DNA from: a virus
Strand: one strand, 5' to 3'
DNA: 28,214 bases
Virus record (IMG/VR): IMGVR_UViG_3300037261_000011
Coordinates: 1-28,214 of that record
Position numbers and translations under genes: made by a program. Below are positions 14,229-21,097 of the stretch, piece after piece (position 1 is the first letter of the stretch; every line of letters begins with the position of its first letter). Below the pieces are notes generated by a model, which saw nothing but the letters and a program-made list of their open reading frames with translations, was not told where the DNA came from and ran no database searches.

Positions 14229-15836
14229 ATGCTTCCTAGCTGGAAGATCATGGAAGATGTCTTGGGCGGCGAGATAAAAGTCAAAGCGGCCGACGACGAG
14301 TATCTGCCGATGTTGGCTGAGCAGGACACGCTCGAGTACCAGCGTTATAAAACGCGCGCCAGCTTCTTCGAGGCCACCAGTCGAACACGGGACGCGCTGA
14401 TCGGTTTCATTTACCGGAAAGACCCGCAGGTCAAAGCGCCAGGGATTGGGAACGACGACGATAGTTCTCCACTCAATCCAGCGCTCAAAGCCTTCATCGC
14501 CGATGCGACACTCACAGGAAAATCGCTTTACGATGCTGGGAAAGAAGTTTGCTCCAAAGTTACAGGATTCGGTCGTTACCTGTCGATCGTTGACTGGGAT
14601 GAAGAGGAAGGCCAACCCTACATAGTCAACTATAACGCCGAGGACGTGATCAACTGGAACCATGTCCCGCGCCGCGGCAAGATGGTGCTCTCACAACTGG
14701 TCTTGCACGAACTCTCACCCGATTACATCGACATCGGTGACGCCGATAAACCAGCCGACATCTACATCCGCAAATTCTATGATCAATGGCGGGTCTGGAA
14801 ACTGAACGACGACGGCCAAGGCGGCGAATGGGCGAGCTGCGAAGTTTACCGCAAACGCAAGAACGCGAAAGGGCAGACATTCGAGAACCGTCCAGACTTG
14901 GCTGGGACAGGCGCGGCACCGGGAGCAAAGGTCGCGAGTCGGCCGGAAGATTTCGTCAAGATCGCGGATTACATTCCAATCCGAAAAGGCAAGACGCTCT
15001 CGGACATTCCAGCGGTAGCGCACACAACCGAAGGGCCGTTCGTCGAGCACGTCAGCCATCCACCGCTCCTTGGCATGGCGCTGATTAATCTCTCTCTTTA
15101 CCGTACCAGCGCCGACTACGAGAACGCTCTGCACATCACAGGATGTCCGACAGCATGGTTTGCCGGGTTCGCTGGCAAGAACGGCGAGATTCATTTGGGT
15201 TCGACCGAGGCTTTGATTTCTGAGGACGTGCAAGCCAAATGCGGCTTCCTGGCGTTGAAAGACGATTTGAAAGCGTTCGAGACAGCCGAGGACCGGAAAG
15301 AACGGCGCATGGCAGCGTTGGGCGCGCGAATGTTGGACGCGCAACATAGTTTAGGGCGCAGTCCCGAAGCATACGCAACCGTCGCGCTCCGTCAGACCGG
15401 CGAGACCGCGGTGCTCGTTGCAATTTCTTTGGCGCTCACGCAAAGCATGACGGACGTTTTGGCGTGGGCGCTTTGGTGGTGCTCGACTCTTGATACGCCA
15501 GAGGACGCAGAAGCGTTTTGTTCTTACGTGCTCAACACCGATTTCCTCGGCACGACGCTCGACCCAGCGACTGCGACAGCGTTGGTTGCGGCATGGTTAC
15601 AGTTTGGAATCAGCTTCGACACGTTGTTTACCAAACTGCAACAAGGCGAATGGATTCCGCCCGATCGCACAATCGAAGAAGAGAAAGAGCTTATCGAAGA
15701 AGGAAAATCAGTGATGCAACCGCTGATGGACGCGGCGCAAGGCGGACAACAGAAACCGCCGCCAGCCGGTGGAAGCAGCACTGTCCTACCTCCAGATCGA
15801 CAGGGCGAAGGTTCCGAGGATGACGCCTCAGTATGA
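14229..15836 (+). CDS. Portal protein (DUF4055 type)
   Basis: 535 residues from the ATG. The order DAL near residue 57 (TRDALIGFIYRKDP), DYIDIGDADKPADIYIRKFYDQWRVWKLNDDG, DYIPIRKGKTLSDIPAV, HPPLLGMALINLSLYRTSADYENALHITGCPTAWFAGF and QTGETAVLVAISLALTQSM matches the DUF4055 portal family. The portal forms the ring at the capsid vertex through which DNA enters. It is placed directly before the minor head protein. In-frame codons upstream of the ATG (IDSSHPDLDS) look coding, but no standard start lies between them and the stop at 14181-14183; see findings. Confidence 0.85.
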   Translation: MLPSWKIMEDVLGGEIKVKAADDEYLPMLAEQDTLEYQRYKTRASFFEATSRTRDALIGFIYRKDPQVKAPGIGNDDDSSPLNPALKAFIADATLTGKSLYDAGKEVCSKVTGFGRYLSIVDWDEEEGQPYIVNYNAEDVINWNHVPRRGKMVLSQLVLHELSPDYIDIGDADKPADIYIRKFYDQWRVWKLNDDGQGGEWASCEVYRKRKNAKGQTFENRPDLAGTGAAPGAKVASRPEDFVKIADYIPIRKGKTLSDIPAVAHTTEGPFVEHVSHPPLLGMALINLSLYRTSADYENALHITGCPTAWFAGFAGKNGEIHLGSTEALISEDVQAKCGFLALKDDLKAFETAEDRKERRMAALGARMLDAQHSLGRSPEAYATVALRQTGETAVLVAISLALTQSMTDVLAWALWWCSTLDTPEDAEAFCSYVLNTDFLGTTLDPATATALVAAWLQFGISFDTLFTKLQQGEWIPPDRTIEEEKELIEEGKSVMQPLMDAAQGGQQKPPPAGGSSTVLPPDRQGEGSEDDASV

Positions 15837-15937
15837 ACCGAGTCGGATATTTCCTCACGTTCGTGACGGTCGGCCTGATCGTGTTCGCGGTTCTCTGCTT
15901 CAAATCGTGCGAGAGCGCATTTCAAGATTTCCCGTAG
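15833..15937 (+). CDS. Tiny single-pass membrane protein
   Basis: 34 residues. It starts with an ATGA overlap on the portal stop and ends ten bases before the minor head protein. A hydrophobic helix spans residues 6-23 (YFLTFVTVGLIVFAVLCF), followed by KSCESAFQDFP. The coupling to the portal supports expression. The role is unknown; small membrane proteins at this spot are rarely characterised. Confidence 0.45.
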   Translation: MNRVGYFLTFVTVGLIVFAVLCFKSCESAFQDFP

Positions 15938-15946
15938 ACTGATGCG

Positions 15947-17968
15947 ATGCCCGACCAGCCAACGGAAGACAATCTCGCCGGCGACCTAATTGACGCGGTC
16001 AACTCGCACGTCATCGACGTCTTGCGAGTCGGCAGTTCGATCCGTCGCCAAGTTCTCGCACTTCTCAAAGCGCTCGAGATAGATTTGTCAGCGCAGATAG
16101 ATAAGACAGTCGGCAACAACGATCTCAACTGGCAGCGGTTGACGAAATTACTGACTGCGACCCGCGCGACGATCAACGAGGCTTACACCGAGATTGAAGG
16201 CGCGCACACCGGACAGCTCGCAACGCTCGCACGCGCGTCGGTGCGGCACGTCGTCACTGCGGTTAACGACGCGGTCAAAGTCGAGTTGATGGCGGCGACG
16301 TTTAACAAGGCCGAGTTCCAGGCGATGGCGAAAAAGACGTTGCTCAACGGTCGCTACGCAGATGAATGGTGGTCGCGACAAGCGAAAAGTTTACAGGACA
16401 GGTTCACCGTCCAGATGCGGCTCGGGATGCTCCAAGGCGAGAGCATCAGCGATCTGGTAAAACGTTTACGCGGGACGAAGGCTTCGAACTTCTCAGACGG
16501 GCTCATGCAGATGCAGCGTTACCAAGCCGAAGCGCTCGTGCGGACGTCGGTGATCGCGATTAGTAACGCGGCGAGATTACAATCATTTATGCAGAACGCC
16601 GATATTATTAAAGGAGTGCAGTGGGTTTCAACTTTAGATTCCAGGACCACGGAAATCTGCATCGCGCTCGACGGCAAGATGTGGACGCTGCCAGAGAGCG
16701 GCGACATCGAGGATTACGCCGGTTACAAACCAATCGGTCACGACAAGAACTTTCCCGGACCGACAGCGCATTTCAACTGTCTTTTAGGCAACACGCTGAT
16801 TGATGCGTCGCATCAACTTCTCGGCGCTAGTGTCCGTGAATATACGGGCGAGCTGGTTACCCTTAAGACTGCCAACGGCAAAAGTCTTACCGGGACTCCG
16901 AATCATCCGATAGCAACAAAACGCGGATGGAGAAATCTTGGCGAGATCGTAACTGGCGATGATCTCCTCTGCGATAATGGCCGGGTCGACGGACTTACGG
17001 CGGCAATCAATCAAGAAAATAAGCACAGACCAACCTTGCTTGAGGATATAACGCGTTCGTTCCTCGAATCGCGCCGCGTGCTCTCCATAGAAGTGCCAGT
17101 AACCGCTCCAGATTTCCACGGCGATGGGCCAGGCAGCGAAGTCGCAATTATAGGAGCCAATTTGGACTTGCCTGTTAAATCCGGTCAAATACGGAGCGAG
17201 AGAATCTTCAAGGGAAGATCGAACGGAGGCATTCAGGTCGCGTTGCCTGGTGTTCGCCATCTTAAGTTTCTCACGAAGCGTCTTGCGTCTTCCTCGCGTG
17301 GCAATATGAGCGGCAGCTACCAGGTGCTTGCGTTGACTAGGAGTAGAGCGCTTCCAACGCAACAGCATATCCTCATGCGTAGTTCGGACATGATTTCCAG
17401 AATTGGCCACCCACCTAGTCAAGGTAGTTTGGCTGATTCTGAACTTTTTACAGATTTGCTTTCCGGGGACTTCGGAAAGATAAAGTTTGACCGCGTGAGC
17501 ATGGTCAGTAGGCGTAAAGCCATATCGGTTAGGGTTCATAATCTCGAAACAACGTCGGGTTTCTATATCGCTAATGGTATAGTTTGTCACAACTGTAGGT
17601 CAACACAAATCGCAGTGATGGAATCCTTCAAAGACTTGGCCGCGCAGGCGGCGAAGAAGAGGGGCAAAACCCTCGGCAAGTCGCGGTTCGACGAGTTCTT
17701 CCAGCAGGCGTTGCTTGACCAGGGTTTCAGCGAAGAGGAAGCGGCTGGCATCAAGGCCAACACCCGCGCATCAATGGACGGCCAGGTCGGAACGGATGGC
17801 GGCTATGCGAAATGGTTGAATGGCAAAGACGCAGCGTTTCAAGATGAGCTACTCGGTAAGACTGCGGGCAAACTGTGGCGCGCTGGAAAGATTGATCTGA
17901 CCGACATCACAAACACTGATAATCGGCCGTTGTCGGCATCGGAACTTTTGGCTAAAGTAGGAGGATGA
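15947..17968 (+). CDS. Mu gpF-like minor head protein with intein
   Basis: 673 residues as translated. Residues 1-277 plus 550-673 form a head morphogenesis protein of the Mu gpF/SPP1 gp7 family: a helical N-terminus, the block GVQWVSTLDSRTTEICIALDGKMWTL, GHDKNFPGPTAHFN and CRSTQIAVMESF. In the family the last two blocks are contiguous as H-x-N-C-R. Here residues 278-549 are inserted exactly before the Cys and are an intein (16778-17593). Excision would give a 401-residue protein of ordinary length. The product is a minor capsid protein near the portal. Start ATG 15947 follows the tiny membrane protein by nine bases. Confidence 0.9.
   Translation: MPDQPTEDNLAGDLIDAVNSHVIDVLRVGSSIRRQVLALLKALEIDLSAQIDKTVGNNDLNWQRLTKLLTATRATINEAYTEIEGAHTGQLATLARASVRHVVTAVNDAVKVELMAATFNKAEFQAMAKKTLLNGRYADEWWSRQAKSLQDRFTVQMRLGMLQGESISDLVKRLRGTKASNFSDGLMQMQRYQAEALVRTSVIAISNAARLQSFMQNADIIKGVQWVSTLDSRTTEICIALDGKMWTLPESGDIEDYAGYKPIGHDKNFPGPTAHFNCLLGNTLIDASHQLLGASVREYTGELVTLKTANGKSLTGTPNHPIATKRGWRNLGEIVTGDDLLCDNGRVDGLTAAINQENKHRPTLLEDITRSFLESRRVLSIEVPVTAPDFHGDGPGSEVAIIGANLDLPVKSGQIRSERIFKGRSNGGIQVALPGVRHLKFLTKRLASSSRGNMSGSYQVLALTRSRALPTQQHILMRSSDMISRIGHPPSQGSLADSELFTDLLSGDFGKIKFDRVSMVSRRKAISVRVHNLETTSGFYIANGIVCHNCRSTQIAVMESFKDLAAQAAKKRGKTLGKSRFDEFFQQALLDQGFSEEEAAGIKANTRASMDGQVGTDGGYAKWLNGKDAAFQDELLGKTAGKLWRAGKIDLTDITNTDNRPLSASELLAKVGG
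16778..17593 (+). mobile_element. Intein in the minor head protein
   Basis: 272 codons in frame with the host gene. Intein residue Cys1 opens block A (CLLGNTLI). Block B is GTPNHPIAT with the T40-P-N-H43 motif, followed by GWRNLGEIVTGDDLL. Block F/G is VHNLETTSGFYIANGIVCHN, ending in His271-Asn272. The +1 extein residue is Cys (17594-17596). All residues needed for canonical Cys-class splicing are therefore present. No LAGLIDADG or HNH endonuclease is encoded in the sense frame. The middle (about 70-230) contains DFHGDGPGSEVAIIGAN, a motif I remember from Hint domains in other phage head proteins. The whole element is overlapped by an antisense nuclease-like frame. Confidence 0.88.
16784..17590 (-). 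CDS. Vsr/DUF559-like homing endonuclease, antisense to intein
   Basis: 268 residues read from a GTG at 17590 to a TAA at 16784-16786; an ATG at 17537-17539 (residue 18) is a likely alternative start. Residues about 29-61 form a helix-turn-helix (HAVKLYLSEVPGKQICKKFRISQTTLTRWV). A linker rich in Arg/Lys follows. Residues 124-195 read as a Vsr/DUF559-like nuclease core: SLEDSLAPYL (E128), GSYNCDFAAWPIAVEI (D150, E159), GYWHF (H166), then HAARFEERTRYILKQGWSVLIFLI. This order resembles EDxHD/Vsr-like homing nucleases. Codons lie in exact register opposite the intein codons. A promoter-like pair (TTGACC, 16 bases, TATACC) precedes residue 18. Nuclease activity and homing are inferences. Confidence 0.65.
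   Translation of the reverse strand: MTNYTISDIETRRCFEIMNPNRYGFTPTDHAHAVKLYLSEVPGKQICKKFRISQTTLTRWVANSGNHVRTTHEDMLLRWKRSTPSQRKHLVAAAHIATRGRRKTLREKLKMANTRQRDLNASVRSSLEDSLAPYLTGFNRQVQIGSYNCDFAAWPIAVEIWSGYWHFYGEHAARFEERTRYILKQGWSVLIFLIDCRRKSVDPAIIAEEIIASYDLAKISPSAFCCYRMIRSPGKTFAVGSLKGNQLARIFTDTSAEKLMRRINQRVA
17576..17603 (-). promoter_or_regulatory. Candidate promoter for the antisense nuclease
   Basis: Read on the minus strand, TTGACC (17603-17598) and TATACC (17581-17576) are separated by 16 bases. They match five of six and four of six sigma-70 consensus positions. A transcript would start roughly 30 bases upstream of the internal ATG at 17539. The -35 box lies in extein DNA and the -10 box in the intein, so the promoter straddles the insertion junction. 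It is a pattern match only. Confidence 0.3.
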
Positions 17969-18072
17969 ATCATGTACGAGACTTTGCAGGACAGAAGATT
18001 AACAGACTGACTGTTGTTCGACGCAGCGGGAAGGTAACAGATAGAGGAAGCCTTCTTGCTAAATTCGAGTAG
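17965..18072 (+). CDS. Short remnant-like protein (nuclease N-domain type)
   Basis: 35 residues from an ATGA overlap with the head protein stop. The sequence DFAGQKINRLTVVRRSGKVTDRG resembles the small N-terminal domain (G-Q-x-F/I-x-R-L-T-V-x-x-R) found before zinc or AP2/HNH regions in phage homing-type proteins. It stops right where the Cys-containing part would be expected. It may be a decayed copy or a genuinely short gene. Low to moderate confidence. Confidence 0.35.
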   Translation: MNHVRDFAGQKINRLTVVRRSGKVTDRGSLLAKFE

Positions 18073-18091
18073 CGATATTAGACTCGACGTA

Positions 18092-18424
18092 ATGACAACT
18101 GAGGCAAGATTAAGGCGGATAGAAGGTCTGCTTTATCGCATCCTCGCAACACTTAAAATTGAGGAAACAAATATGGCAGCTCTTGATGATCAAATAACAG
18201 CACTCACAGCGGAAGTAACAAAAAACACGACGGTCGAGAAATCGGCGCTCGCGTTAATCAACGGAATCTCCGCGCAAATCACCGCAGCAGTCGCAGCGGC
18301 AACCGCGGCAGGCGCAACCCCGGCTCAACTCGCATCACTCACAGCTCTTAACACGAGCCTGGGCGCGAACGACACCGAGTTGGCGGCAGCGGTTACTCAA
18401 AATACCCCAGCGGCTACTCCGTAA
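18092..18424 (+). CDS. Ala/Thr-rich coiled-coil protein
   Basis: 110 residues from ATG 18092; TTG 18056 upstream and ATG 18173 are alternatives. The latter would leave an 83-residue product beginning MAALDDQITALTAEVTKN. The N-terminal 25 residues are helical (EARLRRIEGLLYRILATLKIEE). The rest is an Ala/Thr-rich helical repeat (AQITAAVAAATAAGATPAQLASLTALN), the form of small virion-cluster proteins seen in many phages. A 24-nt hairpin copy begins five bases after the stop. Confidence 0.55.
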   Translation: MTTEARLRRIEGLLYRILATLKIEETNMAALDDQITALTAEVTKNTTVEKSALALINGISAQITAAVAAATAAGATPAQLASLTALNTSLGANDTELAAAVTQNTPAATP

Positions 18425-18428
18425 AATC

Positions 18429-18452
18429 TGAAAAGCCGAAAACAGCTTTTCA
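18429..18452 (+). repeat. 24-nt hairpin repeat, copy 5
   Basis: TGAAAAGCCG, AAAA, CAGCTTTTCA, followed by CTTTTT. It begins five bases after a stop. Flanks (AATC before, CTTTT after) match copy 3. Confidence 0.7.
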
Positions 18453-18487
18453 CTTTTTGCTAAACACGAAAGGAAGGTGAACAGATC

Positions 18488-18667
18488 ATGGGATTTGGAA
18501 AAAAAGGCGGAAAAATGAAAGTGACGCCGGTCACGCAAACGCAACAGACCGGGCCACCGAAACATTACTCGCCTCAGAAGAAACTCCCCGGACACAATCC
18601 GGGGCCGACGGGGCCGGGGCCGAGTACGTCGAAGAGCAGCAAGATTCCGAGCAAGCGCGCTTGCTGA
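18488..18667 (+). CDS. Small basic Gly/Pro/Lys protein
   Basis: 59 residues with a strong ribosome site (AAGGAAGGTGA) ahead of the ATG. The composition is low-complexity: FGKKGGKMK, then PGHNPGPTGPGPSTSKSSKIPSKR. It is probably disordered and nucleic-acid-binding. Its position after a hairpin and before a strong terminator-like hairpin suggests an independent short transcript segment. No family is recognised. Confidence 0.55.
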   Translation: MGFGKKGGKMKVTPVTQTQQTGPPKHYSPQKKLPGHNPGPTGPGPSTSKSSKIPSKRAC

Positions 18668-18691
18668 TCGGGATTTCAAAAACTCGGTGGG

Positions 18692-18736
18692 TAAGCGCGC
18701 GGCAGGGTTAATTTCTTTTCCCTGTTCGCGCGCTTT
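18692..18736 (+). terminator. Strong hairpin, probable terminator
   Basis: AAGCGCGCG-GCAGGG pairs with CCCTGTT-CGCGCGCTT across a 12-base AT-rich loop, with one bulge. The arm ends in CTTTTCCG, a short T-run. It follows the 18488-18667 gene and precedes the methylase at 18755. It fits an intrinsic terminator, possibly bidirectional. Confidence 0.6.
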
Positions 18737-18754
18737 TCCGTTATAGTACTGAAA

Positions 18755-19453
18755 ATGAAACATTATTACCAAGACTCTGCGGTTACGATCTATCACGGAG
18801 ATTGCAGGGAGATTCTGCCGCTAGATTCTAGCTTGGGCGTTGCGGTCGTTACTGATCCACCTTACGGGATGGAGCTGGATGCGTCGTTTAGCAATTCAAC
18901 ACCGAACCCAGCTAAGGGCATAGGTAAAAGCCGTGGTTACGAGAATGTGATTGGAGATGATCAGCCATTTGATTTTCAAATTTATTTTGGATTAGTCCAA
19001 GAGATCAAGGAGCAGTTTTGGTTCGGAGCAGACTACTACCGCGACCAACTTCCTAAAGGCGGATCATGGCTAACATGGGATAAACGCGAGGGAATTGAGC
19101 ACGTTGAATATTCCTCTAGCGAATTTGAGCTAATTTGGAGCCGCAGGAAGCATAAGCGCCGGATTCTTCGATATCGCTGGTTTGGACTTTGCGGAACGGA
19201 AACACAGGACATTCGTAAGCGCGTGCATCCATGCCAGAAACCCACACAGCTAATCTCCGATATTATTCAAATTGCCGGAGGGTGTTATCTAATCCTCGAC
19301 CCCTTCATGGGCAGCGGAACAACGCTCCGCGCGGCCAAAGACCTAGGCCGCAAAGCTATCGGAATCGAGATCGAAGAGAAGTATTGCGAGATAGCCGCGA
19401 AAACGAATGGCGCAGGAAGTTCTCAGCTTTTCCGTTTGACGAGCAACGGTTAA
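18755..19453 (+). CDS. DNA methyltransferase, small DPPY type
   Basis: 232 residues. The catalytic motif DPPYG lies at about 34-38 and the SAM-binding motif DPFMGSGTT at about 182-190, followed by GRKAIGIEIEEKYCEIA. The motif order (catalytic first) again marks the beta class of N4/N6 amino-methyltransferases. HPCQKPTQLISDII just before the SAM motif is the usual family block. The protein is short, with a reduced target-recognition segment. It is the third DNA methyltransferase in this window and lies between structural genes, possibly an insertion. An upstream TATAGT (18742-18747) could be a -10 element, but no convincing -35 is seen. Confidence 0.9.
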   Translation: MKHYYQDSAVTIYHGDCREILPLDSSLGVAVVTDPPYGMELDASFSNSTPNPAKGIGKSRGYENVIGDDQPFDFQIYFGLVQEIKEQFWFGADYYRDQLPKGGSWLTWDKREGIEHVEYSSSEFELIWSRRKHKRRILRYRWFGLCGTETQDIRKRVHPCQKPTQLISDIIQIAGGCYLILDPFMGSGTTLRAAKDLGRKAIGIEIEEKYCEIAAKTNGAGSSQLFRLTSNG

Positions 19454-19471
19454 CGGCTTTCTATTGTTGCC

Positions 19472-20281
19472 ATGTTGAAAACGACTTATGAATCTGAGGC
19501 GGATATTCCCGAGGCGCTGAAAAGCGAATACACCAAGAACGGCGACGGCAAATGGTCGTTGCAAGTCGAAGGCGGTCTAGTTCCGGCCGCTCGACTCGAC
19601 GAATTCCGCACAACCAATACAACGCTGATGCGCGAGCGCGATCAGACGCACCTGCCGCAAATCAAAGCGTACGAGGCGCTCGGCACGGTCGAGGAACTGA
19701 CGAAACTGAAATCAATTTCTGATCAGTTGGACGAGAGCAAACTCATTCGCAGTAATAAGGTCGAGGAAGCTGTCCAAGCGCGACTCGAAAAGGCGAATGT
19801 CGAGCACGGCAAAGAGTTGAAGAAAGCGACTGACAAATCGAACGGACTCGAAGCACGGCTTTCCGTGATGATGATCGACCAGGCCGCGGACGCCGAAGCG
19901 ATCAAGCGCGGCGCGAAACCGGAAGCGCTCAAAGACATCCGGTCACGAGTGCGCGAGCGGGTTAAGATGGTGGACGGCAAAGTCGTCGGCTACAAGAGCG
20001 ACAAACCGGATGAGATCGACTACGGAAAGAGCGGCCAAGGCTTGACGGTCACCGAGGTCGTCGAAGATTTAACATCAGCGGACGACGCGAAACATTTCTG
20101 GCTGGAAAGCAAAGGAGCACACAGCGAAGCGCAGAAACGCGCAGGTGGTGGTGGAATTTACGCTGGCCCGAATCCGTGGAAACGTGGAGCCGATCACAAC
20201 CTCTCGAAACAGATGGAGATCGCGAAGAAAGACCCGCCGCTTGCGAAAAGGTTACGGGAAGAGGCCGGACTCAACAGGTAA
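19472..20281 (+). CDS. Scaffold protein (phage gp20-like)
   Basis: 269 residues, strongly charged and helical. It opens with YESEADIPEALKSEYTKNGDGKWSLQVEGG, the typical start of phage minor structural protein GP20/scaffolds, continues with ARLDEFRTTNTTLMRERD, a long coiled coil, and ends with NPWKRGADHNLSKQMEIAKKDPPLAKRLREEAG, the usual C-terminal block. The position just before the capsid genes fits. Scaffolds guide prohead assembly and leave before or during DNA packaging. No protease gene was found near it. Confidence 0.85.
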   Translation: MLKTTYESEADIPEALKSEYTKNGDGKWSLQVEGGLVPAARLDEFRTTNTTLMRERDQTHLPQIKAYEALGTVEELTKLKSISDQLDESKLIRSNKVEEAVQARLEKANVEHGKELKKATDKSNGLEARLSVMMIDQAADAEAIKRGAKPEALKDIRSRVRERVKMVDGKVVGYKSDKPDEIDYGKSGQGLTVTEVVEDLTSADDAKHFWLESKGAHSEAQKRAGGGGIYAGPNPWKRGADHNLSKQMEIAKKDPPLAKRLREEAGLNR

Positions 20282-20287
20282 AACGAT

Positions 20288-20578
20288 ATGGTAAAACTCG
20301 ACTTATGCTCGCTCGAAGTATTTTCGGGCAGAGTAATTTCAGCGCTCATAGGTCAATCTGTAAAACGTGCGACCAAATACATTGACCCGAAAACCGTCAT
20401 CACAGCCACTCGCGTTCTTTACAAAGGCAAGATAGACAAGCGCGGCTCAACGATTGATGTACGTTTGAAGATTGGAGCACCGAATTTTCAAGAGCGCATC
20501 TTCGTTAAGCAATGCAAGAAAGCTGGCGAACCATTTCCGGTAAAGAAGATTCAGTTGAAATTGCTCTCGGCAAAATAA
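20288..20578 (+). CDS. Small basic beta-rich hypothetical protein
   Basis: 96 residues, six bases after the scaffold stop. Basic, with alternating strands (VITATRVLYKGKIDKRGSTIDVRLKIG, ERIFVKQCKKAGEPFPVKKIQLKLL). No family is recognised. It may be a capsid-cluster accessory protein. Confidence 0.5.
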   Translation: MVKLDLCSLEVFSGRVISALIGQSVKRATKYIDPKTVITATRVLYKGKIDKRGSTIDVRLKIGAPNFQERIFVKQCKKAGEPFPVKKIQLKLLSAK

Positions 20579-20579
20579 C

Positions 20580-20780
20580 GTGCCAGCAATCCCTCGGACT
20601 CCGACCACGCTGAGTGAGATCGAGATTTGCTACGTGGCGGCGCTGTTCGAGGGACTCCGGTTGATAAACGAGAAGGAAGCGGAATTGAAAGTCGAAGCCG
20701 AGATGGACGCGAACGCACTGCAACAGTTTGTGCGCAGGAAGGGCGATTACCTTGTCGGACTCACGATGTACTCCGCGTGA
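20580..20780 (+). CDS. Small helical hypothetical protein
   Basis: 66 residues from a GTG that follows the previous stop by one base. Mostly helical and acidic (EIEICYVAALFEGLRLINEKEAELKVEAEMDANALQQFV). No family is recognised. Its in-cluster position is the main support. Confidence 0.45.
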   Translation: MPAIPRTPTTLSEIEICYVAALFEGLRLINEKEAELKVEAEMDANALQQFVRRKGDYLVGLTMYSA

Positions 20781-20783
20781 AAC

Positions 20784-20984
20784 ATGGCCACGTCGAACAT
20801 AAATCCATCACCGCCCGGAATGATACCAATAGGCACGAAAATATCCGGCTACGGAGTTGTATGCGCTGTAGGTTGGATTGGAGAGCGTTACTACTGGATG
20901 GGCGATGACAACGGGATTTCTATGATTCCTGCGGCTACGCTAGAGCCTTTTTACAGAAAAATCGCTTATATTCCTTTGACATAA
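20784..20984 (+). CDS. Small hypothetical protein
   Basis: 66 residues, ATG three bases after the previous stop. The segment IPIGTKISGYGVVCAVGWIGERYYWMGDDNGISMIPAATLEPF reads as a small beta barrel. The product ends just before a 246-base gap that precedes the major capsid gene. No function is recognised. Confidence 0.45.
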   Translation: MATSNINPSPPGMIPIGTKISGYGVVCAVGWIGERYYWMGDDNGISMIPAATLEPFYRKIAYIPLT

Positions 20985-20990
20985 TTCTCC

Positions 20991-21010
20991 GAGCGCGCTT
21001 TCTTGCGCTC
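20991..21010 (+). other. Small GC hairpin upstream of capsid gene
   Basis: GAGCGC, an eight-base spacer, GCGCTC: a perfect six-base inverted repeat in the 246-base gap before the major capsid gene. No clear T-run follows, so it may be an mRNA structure rather than a terminator. A TTGACA at 20976-20981 precedes it without a good -10. Confidence 0.35.
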
Positions 21011-21097
21011 AAGGCCGAGCCATTTCCGTGAAATGAGCAAGGCGGTGCGGGGACGAAAAATCTAAGCTTGCCCGTGGCGAGCAAAGCGTCAGCACCT

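Noticed and set aside
14715-15347. 210-codon minus-strand open frame inside the portal gene
   Set aside because: The product is Cys/Arg/Val-rich with no domain-like pattern and no start signal. It arises because the portal gene avoids TTA, CTA and TCA codons. It is useful as a warning that antisense length alone is weak evidence.
20976-20981. Perfect TTGACA box upstream of the capsid gene
   Set aside because: No -10-like hexamer lies 16-18 bases downstream (the sequence there is TTTCTT), and the box overlaps the end of the preceding gene.
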